13,233 nucleotides of DNA. It comes from Bacteroidota bacterium (lineage in GTDB: Bacteria; Bacteroidota; Bacteroidia; Chitinophagales; Chitinophagaceae). Location: contig CANGUS010000024.1 of the NCBI GenBank assembly GCA_947457085.1, positions 1 to 13,233 on the forward strand, in the 5' to 3' direction. Positions 6,844 through 13,233 of this stretch are shown here, one piece after another. The notes beneath the pieces are model-generated. The model was not told the origin of the DNA and did no database searches. It saw only the letters and a program-made list of their open reading frames with translations. Each line of letters opens with the position of its first letter. Positions within the stretch are counted from its first letter, which is position 1. The translations under genes were made by a program, and so were the position numbers.

Positions 6844-7386
6844 ATGCATAATTTAGTAATTGAAAAAATTATTATAAACCACTTAAACCTACAAATCAAG
6901 CCATCACAAGACATTATTCAAAAACATTTTACTGCCGCAGAGCAAACACAAATCAGTACATTAATGGGGCAAATTGAAAGCATTTTACAACCCAAGCTTC
7001 AAAATTTAGACCCAGACGAGAACCAACGCTATGGCTCCATTAATGAAGCCAACAAATTGTTAGTCAACAAAGTGTTTGATTACCAAAACAATCAACCAAG
7101 CTTAAAAAGTCCTGATGTAGATTGGGTAGAATTTAATGCTGATTACAATGATCGAAAATTTTTAGAAGCCACAATGACTCGAATGACTAGCCTAGCCAAA
7201 TCATGTGAAGAAACAAAACGAATGCATGATTACGACAATTATCAAAATGCATTGCTAGACTATGATTATTCAAAATACAAAATGGGCACAATGCCTGGCT
7301 TGGGCTATGATACTAAGGTAGATGAGTTAAAACAATTTTTCCCTAATACAGGAGGAGGCAACAATAATTCAAACAGCACTGTATAA
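6844..7386 (+). CDS. Protein of unknown function, 180 residues, downstream of the dyad array
   Basis: I do not recognise this protein. The frame extends two codons upstream to a TTG at 6838, but the ATG at 6844 is the more likely start. There is no signal peptide or membrane segment, so it should be cytoplasmic. It looks largely helical and polar. Visible features are RYGSINEANKLLVNKVFDY at 62-80, SPDVDWVEFNADYNDR at 89-104, and an aromatic, aspartate-rich stretch HDYDNYQNALLDYDYSKY at 128-145. It ends in a low-complexity tail, GGGNNNSNSTV (170-180), after a PGLGY turn. No helix-turn-helix or catalytic motif is evident. Codon use looks like that of its neighbours, and a strong terminator follows, so it is a real single-gene unit. 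The phased dyad array ends 52 bp before it, so it may be regulated by whatever binds there, or may bind there itself; both are guesses. Confidence 0.8.
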   Translation: MHNLVIEKIIINHLNLQIKPSQDIIQKHFTAAEQTQISTLMGQIESILQPKLQNLDPDENQRYGSINEANKLLVNKVFDYQNNQPSLKSPDVDWVEFNADYNDRKFLEATMTRMTSLAKSCEETKRMHDYDNYQNALLDYDYSKYKMGTMPGLGYDTKVDELKQFFPNTGGGNNNSNSTV

Positions 7387-7411
7387 AAAGATTGTTTTTC
7401 AATTGTAATTT

Positions 7412-7443
7412 AAAATCCCTCTTGGTAAGAGGGATTTTTATTT
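7412..7443 (+). terminator. Rho-independent terminator after the orphan gene
   Basis: A perfect 12-bp stem, AAAATCCCTCTT (7412-7423), loop GGT, AAGAGGGATTTT (7427-7438), continues into a T-rich run to 7443. It begins 25 bp after the stop codon of the 180-residue protein and separates that gene from the aspartokinase. The A-run on the left arm means it could also work on the minus strand, but no minus-strand gene ends here. Confidence 0.88.
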
Positions 7444-7525
7444 AACAAGATGCAGCACCCTACTTTACGCCACTTGAGGGCTAATATTTGTGAATACAAT
7501 ATTTTAGGAATCCATACATTCAGCC

Positions 7526-7533
7526 TATTTTCG
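7526..7533 (+). promoter_or_regulatory. Weak candidate -7 box for aspartokinase
   Basis: TATTTTCG differs from TAnnTTTG by one base and lies 17 bp before the ATG at 7551, after the preceding terminator. A promoter is needed in this gap, but this particular placement is uncertain and no good TTG -33 element is at the usual distance. Confidence 0.3.
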
Positions 7534-7550
7534 CAATTCAATTATAGAGT

Positions 7551-8816
7551 ATGAATGTTTTTAAATTTGGAGGTGCTTCTATTGAGACGGTTGAACGTGC
7601 TAAAAATGTGGCTAATATCATTCAGGATTATGCCAACAACAAATTATTGGTAGTCATTTCAGCCAAAGGGAAAACGACCAATGCTTTAGAAAAAATTGTG
7701 CATGCCTATTTTGAGAATGAAATAGTAGAAGCCCAATCTTTATTGAATGAAATGATAGTAGATCATCAGCAATATGCTACTGAATTAATGGGCACAAGCG
7801 ACCACCCTATTTTCAATAAACTGACCGAACTATTCACCGAAATAGAATTTGTTTTTAGCGAGCCCCAGGGCAAGGCATTTGATTATTATTATGACCAAAT
7901 TGTAAGTATCGGCGAATTATTATCTACGTCTATTCTACAAGCCTATTTAGAAAAAATAAATATTATCAGTACTTGGATAGATGTGCGCGATATTTTAAAA
8001 ACAGACAGCAATTACAGAGATGCCAATGTGCTTTGGGATGAAACCGAGCGCACTGCCAAAGCTGTTTTTGAAAAAGAATTTGAAACTAAAAATGTAATCA
8101 TCACGCAAGGATTTATTGGCTCAACCGATGAAAACAATACCGTTACATTGGGTAGAGAAGGAAGCGATTATTCGGCAGCTATTTTTGCAAATATGCTCGA
8201 TGCAAAAAGTGTTACAATTTGGAAAGATGTGCCGAGCTTATTAAATGGCGATCCAAAAATATTTCCCAACACCGTTCCTATAAAAGAAATTACTTATCAT
8301 GAAGTGATTGAAATGGCTTTTTATGGCGCACAAGTGATTCATCCTAAAACCATTAAGCCCTTATTTTTAAAAAGCATTCCTTTGTATGTAAAATGCTTTT
8401 TAGATAAAACCTTAGAAGGGACTAAAATTTTTAATACAGAAGAAAAAATCAACTACCCTCCAATATTAGTATTGAAACAAAACCAAACTTTACTAGAAGT
8501 TCAAACTAAAGATTATTCCTTTATTACGGATGACAAATTAAGCGATGTGTATGAATTATTTCATAAACACAAATTGAAAATAAATTTAATACAGCATGCC
8601 GCGATTCGTTTTGTAGCACTGGTAGATTCGCAAAAAGAAAAACTAGATGCTTTGCTACAAGACTTATCCATTAACTATTCTGTAAAGCGTAATGAGAATT
8701 TGTTTTTATTTACGGTAAGGCATTACAATCCATCTATTTTAGAAGAAGAATTAAAAAACAGAGAAGTGATCTTAACGCAAAAAACGCGTCAAACCATACA
8801 AATCATAGCAAAATAG
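7551..8816 (+). CDS. lysC: Aspartate kinase (monofunctional)
   Basis: Phosphorylates L-aspartate with ATP, the first step towards lysine (or diaminopimelate), threonine and methionine; cytoplasmic, 421 residues. The amino-acid kinase fold covers about 1-295. KFGGAS at 5-10 is the nucleotide-binding start (KFGGTS in many bacteria), VVISAKGKTTNAL at 34-46 follows, and GELLS at 121-125 supplies the conserved Glu122. TLGREGSDYSAA at 199-210 is the signature loop, and FYGAQVIHPKTIKP at 257-270 is characteristic of aspartokinases. Residues about 305-421 fit the C-terminal regulatory (ACT) region, but they are divergent and I cannot say which end product inhibits. No homoserine dehydrogenase domain is attached, so it is not ThrA. 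It is flanked by a terminator upstream and by a secreted-protein gene 56 bp downstream, to which it need not be functionally linked. The symbol follows the enzyme class; paralogues may exist. Confidence 0.9.
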   Translation: MNVFKFGGASIETVERAKNVANIIQDYANNKLLVVISAKGKTTNALEKIVHAYFENEIVEAQSLLNEMIVDHQQYATELMGTSDHPIFNKLTELFTEIEFVFSEPQGKAFDYYYDQIVSIGELLSTSILQAYLEKINIISTWIDVRDILKTDSNYRDANVLWDETERTAKAVFEKEFETKNVIITQGFIGSTDENNTVTLGREGSDYSAAIFANMLDAKSVTIWKDVPSLLNGDPKIFPNTVPIKEITYHEVIEMAFYGAQVIHPKTIKPLFLKSIPLYVKCFLDKTLEGTKIFNTEEKINYPPILVLKQNQTLLEVQTKDYSFITDDKLSDVYELFHKHKLKINLIQHAAIRFVALVDSQKEKLDALLQDLSINYSVKRNENLFLFTVRHYNPSILEEELKNREVILTQKTRQTIQIIAK

Positions 8817-8872
8817 CTAACTAAAAAATCATTTTTAACGTCTAGTAATATACAATTCCTTAATTTTATAAA

Positions 8873-11083
8873 ATGAAAACAACGCTACTTTCCATTTTTG
8901 CAATTGTCATTGGCTTTCATTTATCACATGCTCAATCACAGGGAAAAGTATATGAGATTTTTAATGATGCTGTTGTAAATACATATGGCAATGCTATTTC
9001 AGCACCATTTTGTGGAGGCTTAAATTCGTATCAAATTCAACATGCGGATTTAAATAACGACAGTAAAAAAGATTTAATCTTATATGATCAAAATAACAAA
9101 TTGCTAAAAACATTTTTAAATACAGGTACTGTAGGACAAGTAAACTATGTTTATGCGCCCCAATTTGAAAAAAACTTTCCTATAGAATTAAGCTACAACC
9201 ATTATTTAATATTAAAAGATTACAACTGCGATGGCATTCCCGATTTGTTTCACAATGGCAATTTTGGAGTAACTGCTTATAAAGGTTTTTATCAAAACAA
9301 TGAATTGAAATTTACATTTTATAAAAATGTATGGGCGCGCCGCATAACCGCCAACGACTCCATCAATGCATATGTTCAAAACAATGATATACCTAGCATT
9401 GAGGATGCAGATGGAGATGGCGATTTAGACATGCTTGCCTTTGATGTACAAGGCGTTTACACGGTGATGCACAAAAACATGCGGGTAGAATATGGGCTTC
9501 CTTGCGACAGTTTAAAAATGGAAATCGCTGATAAATGTTGGGGTAAATTTTTTCAAACCTTTAATAGAGAAGTATATACAAATTCTTTTTGCACACCTGC
9601 TTTCATATCCAACAAAAAGAAACGACACAGTGGCAATTGTATTTTGCAATTAGATATTGATGGCGATGGGGATTTGGATTTGATGGGTGGCAATATTTCA
9701 TTTAATGATGCGCAACTTTTATTTAATAATGGCAACAACATCATTAATGCACAAGATACCAATTACAATATAACAGGGCATAAATTATACATGCCCTCTT
9801 GGCCAGCCCCTTTTCATTGTGATATTGACAATGATGGGGACAACGATTTACTATTTACTTCGCACAATGATGATATGTCCTCAGCTAATTACAATACGGT
9901 TGCATGGTACAAAAACACAGGCAGCGCAGGATTTCCTAATTATGTATATGCACACGATTCATTGTTAGTTACCGAAATGATAGATGTTGGCTCATACAGT
10001 TATCCCACTTTTTTTGATTTTGACAAAGATGGCAAAAAAGATTTATTCGTAGGTACCGAAGGCTATTTAGATAATGCAACAGGCATATTGACTTCAAAAA
10101 TTGCCTTTTACAAAAACACATCCACCATAGGCAACACCTCATTTCAATTAATCACCCACGACTTTTTAAATTTAAGTACCCAAAATCACCAAGGCATATT
10201 TCCAACCTTTGGAGACATTACGGGCGATGGCATTGATGATTTAATTTTTGGAGGAGTAAAAGGAAATATTGCATTATATAAAAACACGGCGTCTTCCAAT
10301 TTAGTACAACCGGTATTTGTTAAAATAACAGACAGCTTACCCAATTTAAAATCAGGAGAATACAGCACGCCAGTCGTGGTAGATTTTAATCAAGATGGGA
10401 AAAATGATTTATTCGTGGGAAGTAAAGTAGGCAAAATAGCTTATTTTGAAGATACCAGCTCTACCTCAACAACTAAGTTGGCATTAAAAACAACAGCTGT
10501 CGGAAATATTAAAGCAGGCAGTGTAGGTCAATTTTTTGGTTACAGCGCACCATTTATTGGTAAAATAGACAATACAGATTCTACGGTGTTATTAATTGGA
10601 AATGTAGATGGCAATATTGAACGATATGATTCTTTTATCAACAACTATACGCTTTTCAATAGATTAGATTCAAACTACTCATTCATCCAAGCATCTAACA
10701 GAGCGGTTCCTGCTGTTGCCGATATTGATGGCGATGGTAAATATGAAATGGTGATTGGAAACAAAATGGGTGGCTTATATTATTGCAAACAAGTGAAAAC
10801 CATCAATCCGAATACAGTTCATTCAGTTGAATACAATCAAAACACTATTGCGATTTTTCCCAATCCTTGCTCAGAGCAATTACAAATAGTATTCAAAGAG
10901 GAAGTGTTGAATAAAATGGCTTTATTGAATTTGTATGATATGATGGGTAGAAAAATTGCATCAAATAAAATACAAACCACTTCCAATTATACCTATTCAT
11001 TAGGTACTATTTCGAAAGGTATTTATTTTTTAGAAATAGAAATAGAGAATCAGAAAGTAATTAAAAAGATTCTTAAAAATTAA
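8873..11083 (+). CDS. Secreted FG-GAP/VCBS repeat protein with T9SS C-terminal sorting domain
   Basis: Exported protein of 736 residues, function unknown. The N-terminus MKTTLLSIFAIVIGFHLSHA is a typical Sec signal peptide, with probable cleavage after Ala20. The body has at least nine calcium-binding-like DxDxDGxxD loops of FG-GAP/VCBS repeats, starting near residues 59, 116, 178, 261, 317, 382, 448, 504 and 617 (for example DIDGDGDLDLMGG and DFDKDGKKDLFVG). This suggests a beta-propeller that binds Ca2+ and carries a surface or adhesion role. Residues about 658-736 are a T9SS type A sorting domain: IFPNP at 661-665, then LYDMMGRKI at 687-695, and GIYFLEI at 716-722. It should therefore cross the outer membrane by the Por system and be anchored or released. 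A weak -7-like box, TAATTTTA, is at 8861-8868. Its stop codon overlaps that of the convergent DUF1835 gene. Confidence 0.92.
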   Translation: MKTTLLSIFAIVIGFHLSHAQSQGKVYEIFNDAVVNTYGNAISAPFCGGLNSYQIQHADLNNDSKKDLILYDQNNKLLKTFLNTGTVGQVNYVYAPQFEKNFPIELSYNHYLILKDYNCDGIPDLFHNGNFGVTAYKGFYQNNELKFTFYKNVWARRITANDSINAYVQNNDIPSIEDADGDGDLDMLAFDVQGVYTVMHKNMRVEYGLPCDSLKMEIADKCWGKFFQTFNREVYTNSFCTPAFISNKKKRHSGNCILQLDIDGDGDLDLMGGNISFNDAQLLFNNGNNIINAQDTNYNITGHKLYMPSWPAPFHCDIDNDGDNDLLFTSHNDDMSSANYNTVAWYKNTGSAGFPNYVYAHDSLLVTEMIDVGSYSYPTFFDFDKDGKKDLFVGTEGYLDNATGILTSKIAFYKNTSTIGNTSFQLITHDFLNLSTQNHQGIFPTFGDITGDGIDDLIFGGVKGNIALYKNTASSNLVQPVFVKITDSLPNLKSGEYSTPVVVDFNQDGKNDLFVGSKVGKIAYFEDTSSTSTTKLALKTTAVGNIKAGSVGQFFGYSAPFIGKIDNTDSTVLLIGNVDGNIERYDSFINNYTLFNRLDSNYSFIQASNRAVPAVADIDGDGKYEMVIGNKMGGLYYCKQVKTINPNTVHSVEYNQNTIAIFPNPCSEQLQIVFKEEVLNKMALLNLYDMMGRKIASNKIQTTSNYTYSLGTISKGIYFLEIEIENQKVIKKILKN

Positions 11084-11913
11084 ACATCCAAAGAAGTTTG
11101 ATTGTTTTCGGCTACTGATTCGCCTACTTTTTTAATTTCAAAATCTTTAAATGATTTTCCTATTTCTCCATTGATGACAATCGAATTGGCCTTAATTAAT
11201 TCTTTAATGCGCCACTCAATAAATAAATGACTCACCGATTGAGTTATTTTTTTCATGGTTTCATTCACTACTTTGTTTGCCTTCTGAAACTCATTAGTCA
11301 AAGAATTTTTGATTAATGTATCAAAATAGGCAACATCTTTAGATACAATTTTCTTGCCTCCTTCGTAGGTTCTTACCCAAGCATTTTCCTGTTGCAAACG
11401 AGCCCATTCATCGCATTCCACTTCATATTCAGCAGGCGTAACTTCTTTCAACAATCGTTTTGTTTTTAAAAATTCTTTTGCGGGTATTTGTGAAAAATTA
11501 GTTGGATAAAACAATTGTCCTTTTTCATTGAGAAACGGCAAGCCAATAATATTAATGGTATGCAACATAGCAGGAAATTGTTTTAAATGAGTAAGTAGCC
11601 AAAAATAAGCACACACATCCGTTACACATGGAGACATCCAAAAGCACAACGGCTCTTCTTCTCGCTGAGCTCTTACGGCTAATAATTTAATCGTATTCTC
11701 ATCCAATACTTGCTCCTCTTCAGGAAAACTAGCATCTAGTTCTTTCCAAAAAGCAGTTCTGATACCAATAAACTTTTCATCCTCATTGGGATGAATAGGG
11801 CCAATACCTAAAGTGTCTTTTAAAACGACTATTTCTCCTATTAAATTTTCATCCAAAGCAAAAGCCTCTTCTAAATTTTTTGCAGCTTCTTGACCAACTA
11901 ATATATGTATCAT
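11080..11913 (-). CDS. DUF1835/DUF3658 domain protein, function unknown
   Basis: Protein of 277 residues with no signal peptide or membrane segment. The N-terminal part (1 to about 125) has the hallmarks I associate with DUF1835: a beta strand MIHILVG, then a short helix, then IVVLKDTLGIGPI at 28-40, and IRTAFWKEL at 51-59. The region from about 155 to 265 fits the usual partner DUF3658, with EWARLQQENAWVR at 169-181 and FIEWRIKELI at 231-240. No catalytic function is established for the family that I can cite with confidence. The gene starts 40 bp after parE on the same strand with no T-run terminator between them, so it is probably co-transcribed with parE. At its 3' end it overlaps the stop codon of the convergent T9SS-protein gene by 4 bp (TTAA). 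Confidence 0.75.
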   Translation of the reverse strand: MIHILVGQEAAKNLEEAFALDENLIGEIVVLKDTLGIGPIHPNEDEKFIGIRTAFWKELDASFPEEEQVLDENTIKLLAVRAQREEEPLCFWMSPCVTDVCAYFWLLTHLKQFPAMLHTINIIGLPFLNEKGQLFYPTNFSQIPAKEFLKTKRLLKEVTPAEYEVECDEWARLQQENAWVRTYEGGKKIVSKDVAYFDTLIKNSLTNEFQKANKVVNETMKKITQSVSHLFIEWRIKELIKANSIVINGEIGKSFKDFEIKKVGESVAENNQTSLDV

Positions 11914-11953
11914 CAGTTTTACTATTTAATGATTAATGGTAAATGTTTTTTTT

Positions 11954-13233
11954 CTAATTTAAAATTTGTTCAACGGCATCAGATTCTATCCTCAAATTAT
12001 TAATGATAAACTCTTGTCGTTGCATGGTGTTTTTACCCATATAATACTCGAGTAATTTTTGAATGTGTGCTTCAGCACCTAATAATACAGGCTCTTTACG
12101 CATATCATCACCAATAAAGCCAGCAAATTCATTAGGCGAAATTTCACCCAACCCTTTAAATCGAGTAATTTCAGGTTTGCCCGATAATTTTTGTACAGCC
12201 AATTGCTTTTCAGTTTCACTGTAGCAATAAATGGTTTCTTTTTTATCCCTTACTCTAAAAAGAGGGGTCTCTAAAATATATACATGCCCATTGCGCACTA
12301 AATCTGGGAAGAATTGCAAAAAGAAAGTCATTATCAACAAACGAATGTGCATACCATCCACATCAGCATCAGTTGCGATGACAATATTGTTATAACGCAA
12401 ACCTTCGATACCTTGTTCAATATTCATGGCATGTTGCAATAAATTCATTTCTTCATTTTCATACACAATTTTTTTACTCATGCCATAACAGTTCAACGGT
12501 TTCCCTTTTAAACTAAATACGGCTTGGGTAGCCACATTTCTTGATTTGGTAATAGAACCACTCGCAGAATCTCCTTCGGTAATAAACAACGTAGATTCTA
12601 AGCGCTTGATATCCATTTCTATTTTGTTTTTCCCCTCGTATACTTCATCAAAATGCACCTTGCAATCCCTTAATTTTCGATTGTGCAAATTTGCTTTTTT
12701 AGCACGTTCATTGGCAATCTTTTTAATGCCACTTAACTCTTTACGCTCATGTTCACTTTGTTCAATTCTCTTTTTTAATGACTCGGCTACTGTTGGATTT
12801 CTATGTAAAAAATTATCTAATTCTTTCGTTAAAAAATCCATCATGAAAGCTTTCACAGTTGGCCCTTTCACATCCATATTGATGCTTCCTAATTTTGTTT
12901 TTGTTTGACTTTCAAAAACAGGCTCCACTACCCTTACACTCACGGCTGCAACAATACTTTGACGAATATCGCTGGCGTCATAATCTTTTTTATAGTAGTC
13001 TCTAATTGTTTTTACAAAAGCTTCTCTAAATGCTTGCTGATGTGTACCCCCTTGTGTGGTATGTTGACCATTTACAAACGAATAAATTTCTTCCCCATAA
13101 TCACCGGTGTGTGAAAAAGCAATATCTACATCATCTCCTTTCAATTGAACGATTGGATAACGTAAATCATCTGGATTGGTTTTTCTTTCTAGTAAATCCA
13201 ACAAGCCATTTTTAGAAATATATTTTTTACCAT
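11954..13233 (-). CDS. parE: DNA topoisomerase IV subunit B (5' end outside the window)
   Basis: ATPase/TOPRIM subunit of topoisomerase IV, which decatenates daughter chromosomes with ParC. About 425 codons are visible; the frame is open through the right edge (GKKYISKNG precedes LLDLLERKTN), so the TTG at 13204 is not a start and the GHKL ATPase N-terminus is missing. Visible parts in order are the transducer domain with its QTK loop (QTKTKLGS, from about 12907), and the TOPRIM domain with ITEGDSASGS (catalytic Glu near 12577), SLKGKPLN, and the metal-binding DADVDGMHI from about 12370. After these comes ITRFKGLGEISPNEF, then YYMGKNTMQRQEFI near the C-terminus. The SASGS and SLKGKPLNCYG forms match Bacteroidota ParE rather than GyrB, which usually has SAGGS and LRGKILN. 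The stop is TAG at 11954. The DUF1835 gene follows after 40 bp. Confidence 0.92.
   Translation of the reverse strand, partial: GKKYISKNGLLDLLERKTNPDDLRYPIVQLKGDDVDIAFSHTGDYGEEIYSFVNGQHTTQGGTHQQAFREAFVKTIRDYYKKDYDASDIRQSIVAAVSVRVVEPVFESQTKTKLGSINMDVKGPTVKAFMMDFLTKELDNFLHRNPTVAESLKKRIEQSEHERKELSGIKKIANERAKKANLHNRKLRDCKVHFDEVYEGKNKIEMDIKRLESTLFITEGDSASGSITKSRNVATQAVFSLKGKPLNCYGMSKKIVYENEEMNLLQHAMNIEQGIEGLRYNNIVIATDADVDGMHIRLLIMTFFLQFFPDLVRNGHVYILETPLFRVRDKKETIYCYSETEKQLAVQKLSGKPEITRFKGLGEISPNEFAGFIGDDMRKEPVLLGAEAHIQKLLEYYMGKNTMQRQEFIINNLRIESDAVEQILN

Noticed and set aside
11918..11943. Imperfect inverted repeat between parE and the DUF1835 gene as a terminator
   Set aside because: The arms need a bulge and a mismatch, they are almost all A/T, and no T-run follows on the minus strand, so read-through into the DUF1835 gene is more likely.
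13202..13204. TTG at 13204 as the start of a short ParE
   Set aside because: The frame stays open to the window edge with ParE-like residues (GKKYISKNG), and the ATPase domain is still missing, so the gene is cut by the window.

Overview
The window looks like the chromosome of a Bacteroidota bacterium, probably of the Chitinophagales, Sphingobacteriales or Flavobacteriales type. The DNA is AT-rich. One gene product ends in a type IX secretion (T9SS) sorting domain, a Bacteroidota hallmark. Several genes have a Bacteroidota-type -7 box (TAnnTTTG) only a few bases before the start codon, and Shine-Dalgarno sequences are mostly missing. The aspartokinase, ParE, NRAMP-UspA and split acyl-CoA mutase proteins also have the forms I associate with this phylum. 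No insertion sequence, tRNA, rRNA, CRISPR array or phage gene was seen.

Layout, left to right. At 1-193 (-) is the 5' end of a ferritin-like, probably VIT1/CCC1-type, metal protein. At 295-2166 (-) is an NRAMP Mn/Fe importer fused to a UspA domain. At 2310-3860 (-) is the large subunit of a cobalamin-dependent acyl-CoA mutase of methylmalonyl-CoA type. At 3986-4618 (+) is an SRAP/HMCES-like DNA-protein crosslink protein. It converges, across a bidirectional terminator, on an acyl-CoA carboxylase beta subunit at 4747-6387 (-). A 456-bp divergent intergenic region follows, then a 180-residue protein of unknown function at 6844-7386 (+) with its own terminator, an aspartokinase at 7551-8816 (+), and a secreted FG-GAP/VCBS repeat protein with a T9SS tail at 8873-11083 (+). 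That gene meets, tail to tail with a 4-bp overlap, a DUF1835/DUF3658 protein at 11080-11913 (-). The last gene, parE (topoisomerase IV subunit B), runs off the right edge at 13233.

The genes are mostly core metabolism and housekeeping. The first two are both linked to metal homeostasis (Mn/Fe import, and ferritin-like or vacuolar-type iron/manganese handling). The mutase and carboxylase fit propionate/branched-chain acyl-CoA metabolism, although the carboxylase resembles methylcrotonyl-CoA carboxylase as much as propionyl-CoA carboxylase. Their partner subunits (B12-binding small subunit, biotin carboxylase) are not in the window.

The most unusual signal is in the divergent region at 6582-6820. 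It is an array of nine, perhaps ten, degenerate 14-bp dyads (consensus CCTAAA-NN-TTTAGG) repeated every 21-22 bp, about two helical turns. The 7-8 bp spacers share no obvious common sequence but keep their length. A related dyad lies just upstream of the orphan gene at 6844. This looks like a helically phased binding array for an unknown DNA-binding protein; its function is inference.
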